The translations under genes were made by a program, and so were the position numbers. This document shows, one piece after another, positions 1-8,567 of a stretch of 64,000 nt of DNA. Numbering within the stretch: the stretch's first letter is position 1; the number at the start of each line of letters is the position of its first letter. This DNA is from JACCTU01 sp963848525. Its GTDB lineage: Bacteria > Actinomycetota > Thermoleophilia > Gaiellales > Gaiellaceae. The stretch is from assembly GCA_963848525.1 (NCBI GenBank), contig CAWKDZ010000005.1, forward strand, positions 372,001-436,000, written 5' to 3'. The notes under the pieces were generated by a model that ran no database searches, was not told the origin of the DNA, and saw only the letters and a list, made by a program, of their open reading frames with translations.

Positions 1-114
1 GCTTGCGTGGACGCTCCAATCGGTCACGGCGTCCGCGCGCGCGACCGAGGGTGCTGCGAGTGCGACAAACATCAGCGCCGCAGCGAGCGACGCAAATGTG
101 CGGCTGAGTTTCAT
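1..114 (-). CDS. secreted protein, N-terminal fragment
   Basis: Only the first 38 codons lie in the window; the gene runs off the left edge. The start ATG (112-114) has a strong AGGAGG site at 120-125. The translation begins MKLSRTF, continues with a hydrophobic Ala/Leu-rich stretch and ends in a likely Ala-x-Ala cleavage site before DAVTDWSVHAS, so it is a Sec signal peptide. An A-V-T-D-W start after cleavage is typical of secreted vanadium-haloperoxidase/PAP2-like proteins, but with so few residues that is only a guess. Export is well supported; function is not. Confidence 0.65.
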   Translation of the reverse strand, partial: MKLSRTFASLAAALMFVALAAPSVARADAVTDWSVHAS

Positions 115-242
115 CTCATCCTCCTAGGGTCGATGGCCGACCCTAGAGAGGGGGCGGTAAAGCGCAGCCTACTCCTCGGTAAATGGCCGCTAAATCGCGT
201 TCGACGGGCAGTCGGCCGCGACTTCGCCGGGCGGGAGGTCGA

Positions 243-265
243 GGGGACAGTCCCGGGACAGTCCC
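243..265. repeat. degenerate copy of the GGGGACAGTCCC repeat
   Basis: Two half-sites GGGACAGTCCC follow each other directly. Compared with the perfect copies elsewhere in the window, the second half reads ACAGT instead of ACTGT, so each half folds but the whole is not a perfect palindrome. It lies in the 271-base gap between the secreted-protein start and the sulfurtransferase gene. I see no gene in that gap. Confidence 0.75.
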
Positions 266-355
266 TTTCTCACTGCGACGTACTACGGAAAGGGCGCGCT
301 GAGCAGGCAGTCTCCTCATCGCCGGCTGACGAGTCAGTACGTGCAGTTGGGCGAC

Positions 356-379
356 GGGGACAGTCCCGGGACTGTCCCC
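356..379. repeat. 24-bp perfect palindrome (REP-like)
   Basis: GGGGACAGTCCC followed at once by its exact reverse complement. The site lies 7 bases beyond the stop of the sulfurtransferase gene. Identical copies occur at 51175-51198 and 51310-51333. A perfect, repeated, intergenic hairpin of this kind resembles REP elements; no associated transposase is visible in the window. Confidence 0.85.
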
Positions 380-385
380 GTGACC

Positions 386-1090
386 TCAAGAGCGATCGAC
401 GGGGAGCCCGAGCGTCTCCCACTGGCTCCACGAGCCCGGGTACAGCCGCGCGTCGCGACCGGCGAGCCACAGGCGGTGGACGGTCACCGACGAGGTCACG
501 CCCGAGCCGCAGTACGCCGCGACCTCTCCGCTCGGGAGGTCCGGCAGCGGCTCGTTCCACGGCGCGTTCAGTGCCCCGGGGATGCGGCCCGGCACCTTGT
601 CGATCGGGTTCTCCTCGCCGCGCCAGCGCGGCGCGAGCCGCGCGTCGACGACGACGAGGTCGTCTCGGCGTTCGAGGATCTCGTCCGCCTCGATCGTGTC
701 GCCGCTCCGCTCGCGCGGGGCGAACACGGCCGGCACGATCTCTTCCTCGCCGGCCACGAGGTCGCCGCCCCAGCTCTCGATCCCGCCGAGCAGGACCGCG
801 CACGCGTCGTGGCCGAAGTGGCGCAGCAACCACCAGAGCCGCTCGGCGCCGCCCATGCTCCCGTACGCGACGACGAACGCGCCGCCGCCGATGCCCGCCC
901 GCGACGCGGTGGCCGCGAACCGATCCGCACTCGGCAGTGGATGCCGTCCCTGACCTTCGACCGAGAGATCCGAGAGCTCGGTGTCGACGTCGAGGAAGGA
1001 CGCGCCGGGAACGTGGCCGGCGAGATAGAGCTCACGGCCCAGAGCGGGCTCGCCAAGCTGCCAGCGGCAGTCCACGAACTGGTACCGCAT
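386..1090 (-). CDS. thiosulfate/3-mercaptopyruvate sulfurtransferase (rhodanese family)
   Basis: A 234-residue, two-domain rhodanese. The N-terminal domain has HVPGASFLDVD and GGAERLWWLLRHFG. The C-terminal domain carries the active-site loop CGSGVT with the catalytic cysteine near residue 194; this loop is characteristic of the mercaptopyruvate/thiosulfate sulfurtransferase group. It transfers sulfur from a thiol or thiosulfate donor to an acceptor such as cyanide or thiols, in the cytoplasm. It is slightly shorter than the usual 270-285 residues. The 166-base gap to the upstream ppc stop contains a small hairpin (GTATC-6-GATAC) and no gene. The physiological donor cannot be told from sequence. 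Confidence 0.88.
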   Translation of the reverse strand: MRYQFVDCRWQLGEPALGRELYLAGHVPGASFLDVDTELSDLSVEGQGRHPLPSADRFAATASRAGIGGGAFVVAYGSMGGAERLWWLLRHFGHDACAVLLGGIESWGGDLVAGEEEIVPAVFAPRERSGDTIEADEILERRDDLVVVDARLAPRWRGEENPIDKVPGRIPGALNAPWNEPLPDLPSGEVAAYCGSGVTSSVTVHRLWLAGRDARLYPGSWSQWETLGLPVDRS

Positions 1091-1256
1091 TAAGGAGAGC
1101 TTGACGAAACGTAGTCTGTGCCGCCGGGACGCGCTGCTCGCCCCGATGCTGCGTCCTCAGTCGCGCCCGTATCACTGCAGATACGAGCGCTCCCTGCGTC
1201 CTTGCCTCGGAACGAGCATCGCACCCCGGCGACGAGCGACGTTCCGCCAGGCTCTC

Positions 1257-3728
1257 CTACCCGGTGTTCCTCAGCGCGGCGGCGATTCCCGCGATCGAGC
1301 GGAGCAGCGGCCGGAGCACGTCGTCGCGCTCGGCTTCGTTCGTCGCGCCACGGTAGCGTCGCAGCAGCTCGACCTGGATCGCGTTCATCGGGTCGACGTA
1401 CGGGTTGCGCAGGCGAATCGAGCGCTGCAGCACCGGGTGGCGGTCGAGCAGCTCGCGCGTGTCGACGATCGCGAGGACGGACTCGACCGTGCGCGCGTGC
1501 TCCTGCTCGATCAGAGCGAACAGGCTCGTGTCCTCGACGAGCTCGAGGTAGCCGGCGGCGATCTCGAGGCTCGACTTGGCCAGCGTCATCTCCAGGTTCT
1601 CGACGAGCGAGCGGAAGAACGGCCACTCGCGGTAGAGACGGCGTAGCTCTTCCACGTTCGCCCGTGCGAACGCCGTGCCGCACCCGTACCACGCCGGCAG
1701 CACGCAGCGGTTCTGCGTCCAGGCGAAGACCCACGGGATCGCGCGCAGCGACCCCAGGAAGTCGTCGCCGCCCGGGCGCGTGCTCGGCCGCGAGCCGATC
1801 TCGAGCAGCGCGAGCTCGTCGACGGGCGTGAACGCGCGGAAGAACGAGTACGAAGCGCTCGTCCTCCCAGACGAGCTCTCGGTACGCGGTCAGGGCGAGC
1901 TCGGAGAGCCCGCCGATCAGCTCCGCCGCTCCCTCCGGCGGCGCCGGGTGCGTGACCTCGGGAAACGCGGCGAGCAGCGTGCCGGCGAGCGCCGCCTCGA
2001 GGTTCCGGTACGCGAGGCCGGGGAGCCCGTACTTGAACGAGATCGTCTCGCCCTGCTCGGTGACGCGGAGCTGCCCGGGCGGGTGCCCCGGCGGCTGGGC
2101 GAGGATCGCGGCGTGCGTCGGCCCGCCGCCGCGGCCGGCGCTGCCGCCACGCCCGTGGAAGACCGTCAGCTCGATCCCGCGACGTACGGCGAGCGCGGCG
2201 AGCTCCTCCTGCGCCCGGTAGATCTCCCACTGCGCGGTCAGGTAGCCGCCGTCCTTGCCCGAGTCCGAGTAGCCGACCATCACCTCGATCCGCCCGTTGC
2301 GTACGAAGCGCGGCTCGTCGAGCAGCGACTCGACGATCGCGGTCGCCGCCCGCAGGTCGTCGATCGACTCGAACAGGGGCACGACCCGGAGCTCGCCCGC
2401 GAGCTCGAGCGCGGCGCGGACGTCCTCGGCGGTCCGTACGCCGGAGACGATCAGCGTGTCGACCGCCTCGGGGAACCGACGGGCGCCCGTGACGAACCGG
2501 CGCACCGCCTCGGTCGGGTCGGCGAGGTCGCGCGCGTGCAGCCGGACGTCGAGCTTCGCGACGTGGAAGCCGAACAGCTCGACGCGCCGCCGCAGATCGG
2601 CCAGCGCACCGTCGGCCAGGCGGGCGGCCCGGTTCGCGCGGAGGCTCCGGTCGATCACGTCGAGGTCCCCTGCGAACGCTTCGGCTGAGCCGTAGGCGTC
2701 GTTGCCGAGACGCCACCACACGAAGGAGAGCTTGCGCCGGTACGGCTCGCCCTCGTTCTGCGCCCCGATGCTCGCGGCGTACTCCGAGAGCTCGGCTTCG
2801 TCGCGGGCGATCGACTCGGCCAGCTCGTCGGTGACCGTGGCGAGTGTCTCGGAGACGCCGAGCTCAACGGCGAGCGCACGGACCTCCTCGCGGTAGCGGC
2901 CGAGTGCGAGCGAGCGGGCGCGGTCGAGCGCCTCCTCGACCGTCTGCTCGCTCGTGGCCGGGTTGCCGTCGCGGTCGCCGCCGATCCACGAGCCGAAGCG
3001 GAGTGGCGACAGGCGCTCCGGGGAGGCGGTCGCGGTAGTCGGCGAGCAGTCGTGGGGCCACGTCGAGCAGGCTCTGCTCGAAGAACCAGAGGCCGTGGCG
3101 GATCTCGTCGCCGACGCGCGGTCGTCGGCCGCGCACCTCGTCTGTCTGCCAGAGCCCGGTCACCTCGCGCGCGAGCGCCGCCTCGAGCTCGTGCCGGCGC
3201 GGCTCCGGCAGCTCCGGGTCGTCCAGCTCGGCCAGCGCTGCTCCGAGCCGGACGTGTGCGGCGAGGATCGTCCGGCGCGTCGCTTCGGTCGGGTGCGCCG
3301 TGAGCACGAGCTCGAGCGAGACGTGCCGCGCGCGGCGCTCGAGCTCCGCCTCGTCGACGCCGGCGAGGAGCTCGAACGCCTCGGCGAGCGACTCGCGTGG
3401 CGTGCGCCGCTCGCGCAGGTACTCGCGACGTCGCCGCAGGCGGTGGTGCTGCTCGGCGATGTTCGCGAGCTGGAAGTAGAGCGCGAACGCGCGCAGCACC
3501 TTCGTCTGCTGCTCGAGGTCGAGCTCGCGGACTGCGTCGTCGAGGTCCCGGCGCGAGCCCGCCCTCGCGCGCGCGGCGCGACAGCTCGCGGATCCGTTCC
3601 TCGGCAGCCAGGAGGTCGGCGCCCTCCTGCTCGACGAGCACGGTCCCGAGCGTGTTGCCGAGCAGGCGGACGTCCCGCCGAAGCGGAACGTCCGCGCGCT
3701 CGCTACCCGCCTCCACGGCGGTACTCAA
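1257..3728 (-). CDS. ppc: phosphoenolpyruvate carboxylase, frameshifted
   Basis: PEP carboxylase adds bicarbonate to phosphoenolpyruvate to make oxaloacetate, supplying carbon skeletons for amino acids. All hallmark stretches are present in order but in different frames: RLLGNTLGTVLVEQEG near the start, LTAHPTEATRRT, GSWIGGDRDGNP, VGYSDSGKDGGYLTAQW, FHGRGGSAGRGGGPTH, and the C-terminal RNPYVDPMNAIQ. Frame changes occur near 3560, 3020 and 1850, each repairable by one base. The protein runs to the very end without lost segments, which argues for sequence error rather than decay. The start is probably TTG at 3726-3728, four bases after the amt stop, which makes it the last gene of the glnA-amt operon. 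An in-frame GTG at 3716 is an alternative. Confidence 0.9.
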
Positions 3729-3732
3729 GCGG

Positions 3733-5136
3733 TTACGTCGACTCGAGGACGGGCTTCGCCTTGGCGACGCCGATCGGCGCGGCGTGCGCGTGCGCGAGCC
3801 CGAGGTGGCCGTGCGACTCCGTGCCGTAGCCGCCCGGGACCGGGATGTAGAACTCGGGGTAGCCCCACATGCCGTGCTCGGAGACGTCGAGGCCGGCGGT
3901 CTCGACCTCGGGCTCGACGCGGATCCCGAACGTCGCCTTCATCGCCCAGAGCGCGCCGAACGAGGCGGAGAACGTGAACACGCCGACCGCGAGCAGGCCG
4001 AGCGCCTGCACGCCGAGCTGGTGGAAGCTGCCCGTGTACCAGAGGCCGCCGCTCCCGGTGGCCAGGTTCTCGGCGAGTGCCGGGACGGCGAAGATCCCGG
4101 TCGCGAGCGTGCCCCAGACGCCGGCCAGGCCGTGCACGGAGACGGCGCCGATCGGGTCGTCGATCCGGATCCGCTCGACTGCGAGCACACCCAGCACTGC
4201 GATCGCGCCGGCGACCGCGCCGATCACGATCGCCGCCCACGGCGCCACGAAACCGCACGCGGCCGTGATCGCAACCAGCGCCGCGATCACGCCGTTCAGC
4301 ATCATCGAGAGGTCGGGCTTCTTGATCACGAGCCACGACACGAAGACGGCGCCGAGCGCGCCGGCCGCGGCGGCGACGTTCGTCGTCAGCGCGACGTACG
4401 CGAAGTAGCCGAGGTTCTCGCCGGTGACGACGCCGAGCGTCGAGCCCGGGTTGAAGCCGAACCAGCCGAACCAGAGGATGATCACGCCGAGCGTCACGAA
4501 CGCCATGTTGTGGCCGGGGATCGCGTTCGGCTTGCCGTCGGGCCCGAACTTCCCGATCCGCGGCCCGAGCAGGAGGGCCCCCGCGAGCGCCGCGAGCGCG
4601 CCCTGGTAGTGGACGACGGTCGAGCCCGCGAAGTCCTGCATACCCCTGGCGAACAGCCAGCCGTCGGGGTGCCAGATCCAGTGCGAGACGACCGAGTAGA
4701 TCAGCGTGAAGACGACGCCGAAGGCGAAGTAGACCCAGAGCTTCGTCCGCTCGGCCATCGCGCCCCAGACGATCGCGAGCGAGACCGCGGCGAACACGAC
4801 CTGGAACAGGTAGCCGGCCCCGGCCGGGATCGAGCCGAACCAGCTGAACGGCGCCGCGCCGATCGCGAGCAGTTCGTCGACCGACGGGAAGAAGCCGGAG
4901 CCGCCGACGATCCCGTTCCCGCCGTCGCCGAACGCGATTCCGTAGCCGACGAGGTAGTAGACGATCGAGGCGATCCCGAGCACGAGCACGTTCTTGGCCG
5001 CGACGTGCCCGACGTTCTTCATCCGCGTCAGGCCGGCCTCGAGGAACGCGAAGCCGGCCTGCATGAACATGACGAGGATCGCGGCGACGACCACCCAGAC
5101 CGTGCTCGCCGCGATCGCGAGCTCCTTGTTGCTCAT
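3733..5136 (-). CDS. amt: ammonium transporter, Amt family
   Basis: A 467-residue polytopic membrane protein with about 11 helices that conducts ammonium/ammonia into the cell. Family stretches include MQAGFAFLEAGLTRMKN at the N-terminus, WIWHPDGWL, DFAGSTVVHYQGALAALAGA, and WFGWFGFNPGS; the His of the D-F-A-G-S-x-V-V-H motif is the first pore histidine. The ATG overlaps the stop of the upstream P-II gene as ATGA, the usual glnB-amt pairing in which P-II blocks the channel when nitrogen is plentiful. The C-terminal tail after SEHGMWGYPEFY is long enough for the regulatory tail. ppc follows after 4 bases. Confidence 0.95.
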   Translation of the reverse strand: MSNKELAIAASTVWVVVAAILVMFMQAGFAFLEAGLTRMKNVGHVAAKNVLVLGIASIVYYLVGYGIAFGDGGNGIVGGSGFFPSVDELLAIGAAPFSWFGSIPAGAGYLFQVVFAAVSLAIVWGAMAERTKLWVYFAFGVVFTLIYSVVSHWIWHPDGWLFARGMQDFAGSTVVHYQGALAALAGALLLGPRIGKFGPDGKPNAIPGHNMAFVTLGVIILWFGWFGFNPGSTLGVVTGENLGYFAYVALTTNVAAAAGALGAVFVSWLVIKKPDLSMMLNGVIAALVAITAACGFVAPWAAIVIGAVAGAIAVLGVLAVERIRIDDPIGAVSVHGLAGVWGTLATGIFAVPALAENLATGSGGLWYTGSFHQLGVQALGLLAVGVFTFSASFGALWAMKATFGIRVEPEVETAGLDVSEHGMWGYPEFYIPVPGGYGTESHGHLGLAHAHAAPIGVAKAKPVLEST

Positions 5137-5486
5137 CCGACTTCCACCTCCTCGAGGCTGCTGCCCGTGCGGTTGTGCGTGACGTTGTCGACGGAGGACG
5201 TCCAGACGAGGCCGTCGCCCGACTCGTTGCCGCTGCGCGCGGCGTCCGAGATCGCGGCCACGACGGCGCTCCGCGAGTCTCGTCGGGGACGACGAACGTG
5301 AGCACGGCCTTGGGCAGGAAGCGCGACTCGAACACGCGGCCCCGGTACTCGTGCGTGATCCCGCGCTGCGCGCCCGTGGCCGATCGCCTCGACCACGGTC
5401 ACGCCGACGTGACCCGTTTCCTCCTCGACCGCGTCGATCACCGTCTCGACGCGCTCGCGGATGACGACTGCTTCGACCTTGATCAT
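5133..5486 (-). CDS. glnB: P-II nitrogen regulatory protein (GlnB-like), frameshifted
   Basis: The protein begins MIKVEAVVIRERVETVID and continues with GVTVVEAIGHG, both typical of P-II trimers that sense 2-oxoglutarate and ATP/ADP and control Amt and glutamine synthetase. Two single-base frame changes (near 5388 and 5288) are needed to read through THEYRGRVFESRFLPKAVL and then AAISDAARSGNESGDGLVW. In the T-loop the residue where GlnB is uridylylated (Tyr51) appears to be Phe (R-V-F), and the B-loop reads SGNESGDG rather than TGKIGDGK, so this is a divergent P-II. The start ATG overlaps the upstream acetyltransferase stop by one base (TGATG), and the stop overlaps amt. Confidence 0.8.
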   Translation of the reverse strand: MIKVEAVVIRERVETVIDAVEEETGHVGVTVVEAIGHGRAARDHARVPGPRVRVALPAQGRAHVRRPRRDSRSAVVAAISDAARSGNESGDGLVWTSSVDNVTHNRTGSSLEEVEVG

Positions 5487-5990
5487 CAGGCGATCTCCTT
5501 GCTTCGTCGCTCGAGCAGGACGACGTCCCGCCACTGTCCGTCCAGCTGTCCGATTCGCTCGCGCACGCCGACGACGCGGAACCCGCACGCCGAGTGGAGC
5601 CTCAGGCTGGCGAGGTTCTCCGGGAAGACCCCCGCCTGCAGGGTCCAGATCCCTGCCGTCTCGCTGCTCTCGATCAGCGCGCTCAGGAGCGCCCGGCCGA
5701 CGCCGCGACCCTGGGCCTCCTTGGCCACGTAGACCGAGACCTCGGCCACGCCCGCGTACGCGCAGCGGTCCGAGTACGCCGAGAGCGCCGCCCAGCCGAG
5801 CACGCCGCTCTCGTCGCGCGCGACGAGTCGATGCTCGCTCAGATGGGCGCCGTCCCACGTCTCCCAGGACGGCACCTCGGTCTCGAAGGTGGCATTGCGC
5901 GGTCGCGATCCCCTCGGCGTAGATCGCGCTCACCGCCGGCCAGTCGGCGGCGGTGAGCGCTTCGATCGTCAGCGCAGGCGCTGCGATCAC
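5486..5990 (-). CDS. GNAT N-acetyltransferase, phosphinothricin acetyltransferase-like, frameshifted
   Basis: Reads from a GTG (5988-5990) that overlaps the glnA stop as GTGA. The N-terminus ALTIEALTAADWPAVSAIYAEGIAT and the rest, PSWETWDGAHLSEHRLVA, SVYVAKEAQGRGVGRALL (acetyl-CoA loop Q-G-R-G-V-G) and RLHSACGFRVVGV, match the Pat/MnaT type that acetylates amino-acid-like amines such as phosphinothricin or methionine sulfoximine, both glutamine synthetase inhibitors. One extra base near 5895 breaks the frame between the two parts. Its place directly between glnA and glnB fits a role around glutamine synthetase inhibitors or amino-acid acetylation, but the substrate is inferred. Confidence 0.82.
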
Positions 5991-7426
5991 GCGTCGTAAT
6001 AGAGCGAGAACTCGGCCGGGTGCGGGCGGAGCCGCACGACGTCGACCTCGTGCTCGCGCTTGTAGTCGATCCACGTCCGGATCAGCTCCTCGCTGAAGAC
6101 GCCGCCCGCGGTCAGGAACTCGTGGTCGGCCTCGAGCGCGTCGAGCGCCTCGGCGAGCGAGCCCGGGACCTGCGTGACTCCACGGTCCTCCTCGAAGAGG
6201 TCGTAGTCGGCCGGCTCGCCGGCGTCGAGCCCCTGCTCGATCCCGTCGAGGCCCGCCATCAGCATCGCCGCGAACGCGAGGTACGGGTTCGCCGCCGCGT
6301 CCGGGCAGCGGAACTCGACGCGCTTCGCCTTCGGCGAGTCGGAGTACATCGGGATGCGGATGCACGCCGAACGGTTGCGCTGCGAGTAGACGAGGTTGAC
6401 CGGCGCCTCGTAGCCGGGCACCAGCCGCCGGTACGAGTTCGTCGTCGGCGCGCAGAACGCGAGCAGCGCGGGCGCGTGTGCGAGCAGGCCGCCGATGTAC
6501 GCGCGGGCCAGCTGCGAGAGGCCTGCGTAGCCCGACTTGTCCGCCATCAGCGGCGTGCCCTCCTTCCAGAGGGACTGGTGCGTGTGCATCCCCGAGCCGT
6601 TGTCGCCGAAGATCGGCTTCGGCATGAACGTGACGCTCTTGCCGGCCGCGCGCGCGACGTTCTTGACGACGTACTTGTACGTCAGCACCTGGTCGGCCAT
6701 GCGCGTGAGCGGCTCGAAACGCAGGTCGATCTCACACTGGCCCGCCGACGCGACCTCGTGGTGGTGGGACTCGCAAGCGATCCCGAGGCGCTCGAGCATC
6801 AGCACCATCCGCGTGCGCAGGTCGTTCAGCGTGTCGTGCGGCGCCGGCGGGAAGTAGCCCTCCTTCTCGCGCACCGTGTAGCCGAGCCCCGGCTTGCCCG
6901 AGTTCCAGTACCCCTCGGCGGAGTCGACCGAGTAGTGCGCCGCGTTCGGGCCGAGCTCGTACGAGACCTCGTCGAAGACGAAGAACTCGCACTCAGGCCC
7001 GAAGTACGCGGTGTCGGCGATGCCCGTCGAGCGGAGGTACGCCTCGGCGCGTTTGGCGACGAGGCGCGGGTCCTTCTCGTAGGCCTCGCCGGTGAGCGGG
7101 TCGCGGACCTCGCAGAGGAGCGAGAGCGTCGGCGTCTCGGTGAACGGGTCGAGGATCGCGCTCGTCGGGTCCGGCATCAGCAGCATGTCCGACTCGCTGA
7201 TCCCCTGCCAGCCGCGGATCGAGGAGCCGTCGAAGCCGACCCCGTCGTCGAACGCCGACTCGTCGAACGCGCTCACCGGCGTCGTCATGTGCTGCCAGCG
7301 GCCGAACAGGTCGCAGAACTTCAGGTCGACCATCTGGGCGCGCGTCTCGCCCGCCCACTCGAGCGCCTCCCGGGCGTCCGGCAGCGTGCCGTTCGCCAGG
7401 TAGTGCCTCGTCTCCAGCTCCGCCAT
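5987..7426 (-). CDS. glnA: glutamine synthetase, type I (GlnA, beta-like)
   Basis: Makes glutamine from glutamate, ammonia and ATP; 479 residues from the ATG at 7424-7426, chosen because AGGAGGAGA lies at 7431-7439. A start 39 bases upstream would place coding sequence inside the leader terminator. Motifs: VGFDGSSIRGW (N-terminal latch region), PECEFFVFD, NGSGMHTHQS, VPGYEAPVNLVYSQRNRSA, RCPDAAANPYL. The C-terminus (HEFLTAGGVFSEELI, RLRPHPAEFSLYYD) matches the adenylylated beta group, and a Tyr in A-D-Y-D-L-F sits where the adenylylation Tyr is expected. It heads the operon with acetyltransferase, glnB, amt and ppc. Confidence 0.95.
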   Translation of the reverse strand: MAELETRHYLANGTLPDAREALEWAGETRAQMVDLKFCDLFGRWQHMTTPVSAFDESAFDDGVGFDGSSIRGWQGISESDMLLMPDPTSAILDPFTETPTLSLLCEVRDPLTGEAYEKDPRLVAKRAEAYLRSTGIADTAYFGPECEFFVFDEVSYELGPNAAHYSVDSAEGYWNSGKPGLGYTVREKEGYFPPAPHDTLNDLRTRMVLMLERLGIACESHHHEVASAGQCEIDLRFEPLTRMADQVLTYKYVVKNVARAAGKSVTFMPKPIFGDNGSGMHTHQSLWKEGTPLMADKSGYAGLSQLARAYIGGLLAHAPALLAFCAPTTNSYRRLVPGYEAPVNLVYSQRNRSACIRIPMYSDSPKAKRVEFRCPDAAANPYLAFAAMLMAGLDGIEQGLDAGEPADYDLFEEDRGVTQVPGSLAEALDALEADHEFLTAGGVFSEELIRTWIDYKREHEVDVVRLRPHPAEFSLYYDA

Positions 7427-7452
7427 CTCGTCTCCTCCTGCGTCGGACCACG

Positions 7453-7517
7453 AAAAAAGCCCCACGACTCCGCGAGTCGTGAGGCTCCATTGCCTCGGCC
7501 GGCGCCGTCCTCGGCGC
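7453..7517 (-). promoter_or_regulatory. terminator-like leader of glnA, possible ANTAR-type attenuator
   Basis: Read on the minus strand, three hairpins follow the promoter. First GCGCC-GAGGAC-GGCGC (7502-7517). Then GAGGC-AATGGA-GCCTC (7481-7496), a 5-bp stem with a six-base loop having A at position 1 and G at position 4. Last a 13-bp stem (7458-7486, one G-U pair, loop GCG) followed by six T (7453-7458), a textbook intrinsic terminator. The 3' arm of the second hairpin is the 5' arm of the terminator, so they exclude each other. The terminator sits only about 14 bases before the glnA ribosome site, so it must be regulated or leaky. Confidence 0.6.
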
Positions 7518-7530
7518 GCGACCTGGTTTC

Positions 7531-7559
7531 AAGGTAGAGCGCGCGGCGGACGGCGTCAA
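7531..7559 (-). promoter_or_regulatory. glnA operon promoter
   Basis: On the minus strand TTGACG (7554-7559), a 17-base spacer, then TACCTT (7531-7536): a good vegetative sigma-70 type promoter. Transcription would begin around 7523-7525 and give a leader of roughly 97 bases containing the hairpins before the glnA start. Confidence 0.7.
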
Positions 7560-7574
7560 GGGACGCCCTTCCGG

Positions 7575-8367
7575 TCAGCGGCAGGCGCGCAGCTTCAGGC
7601 AGACGCGGGCGATCGGCACCGCGAAGTTCACGTTCTGCCCGCCGCCCGAGACGAGCACGCCGACGACCCGGCCGCGGCGGTCGACCGCAGGCCCGCCCGA
7701 GTTGCCGGGGTTGGCGGCAGCGTCGGTCTGGATCTCGCGCCTCGTGACGCGGCTGACGATGCCCTTCGTGACCGAGCCCTCGAGCCCGTACGGGCTGCCG
7801 ACCAGCAGGAGCTCGTCGCCCGGGCGCGGCGGCGCGGTGAGCGGCTCCTGCCAGAGCGGGACGATGCCCTTCGGGCGCGCGTTCATCCGGATCAGCGCCA
7901 GGTCGTTCCGCTCGTCCGTGCCCGCGATCTCGCCCTGCCAGCCCGAGCTCTTGCGCTTCAGCGTCACCGTTCCGGCGAGCGTCCCAGCCACCACGTGGTG
8001 CGCCGTAAGGACGTACGTCGAGGTTCCGTCGACCCACGCGACGAAGCCGGTGCCGAACCCGTGGTCCGCCTCGACGGTGAAGACAGAGCGGAGGGTGCTC
8101 GCGGCGAGACCAGCGGCGCCCCGCTCGCGGCGCTCGAGCGTCTCCTCGGCGGAGCCGAGCCGGTTGGTGAGCCGCTCGTCGCGCTCCCCGAGCTGCTCGA
8201 CGCGCTGCTCCATCGCCTGCACCTCGGCGCGGAGCGCCGCGCGGTCGGACGCAAGCAGCATGAACGCGAGGGCCGAGACCGCGAGCGCGCACGGCGCCGA
8301 GGACGACCGCGAAGATCGCGAGTCCCCTTCCCCCTGCGCTGCGCGTGTCGTCCCAGCTGTCGTGCAT
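7575..8367 (-). CDS. membrane-anchored trypsin-like serine protease (S1C/HtrA-like), frameshifted
   Basis: The N-terminus MHDSWDDTRSAGGRGLAIFAVV leads into a transmembrane anchor (ALAVSALAFMLLA) after a single-base frame change near 8296. A short coiled coil follows (RAEVQAMEQRVEQLGERDERL), then the protease domain with His in LTAHHVV, Asp in NDLALIR and Ser in NPGNSGGPAV. No PDZ domain follows. It likely faces outside the membrane and cleaves misfolded or specific exported proteins. It is transcribed toward the glnA promoter and diverges from the ABC exporter. Catalytic residues all appear intact. Confidence 0.83.
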
Positions 8368-8426
8368 GAGGCGCCGTTACGGACCTCGGCCCGCGAGGCA
8401 CGCTCGGCATCCCCCGCCCGGGGGAG

Positions 8427-8456
8427 TTGTGCGCCGCCGCGTGCGGCTGCTAGCCT
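8427..8456 (+). promoter_or_regulatory. candidate promoter for the ABC exporter
   Basis: TTGTGC (8427-8432), 18-base spacer, TAGCCT (8451-8456). It lies in the 200-base gap between the divergent protease and ABC genes, about 110 bases before the ABC start; nothing else was recognised in that gap. Confidence 0.4.
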
Positions 8457-8567
8457 CTGAAGCCTGATGTTGCTCCGCCTGGGCTGACGTTCTTCGGCGC
8501 CACGCGCTCCTCCTGAGCGCGGCTCACGCACGCCGTCTCTCGCCCGTTACGACCGAAGGAGCAACCA

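Noticed and set aside
8367..8567. Small coding frames between the protease and ABC genes
   Set aside because: They lack SDs and family motifs and are shadows of the flanking genes.
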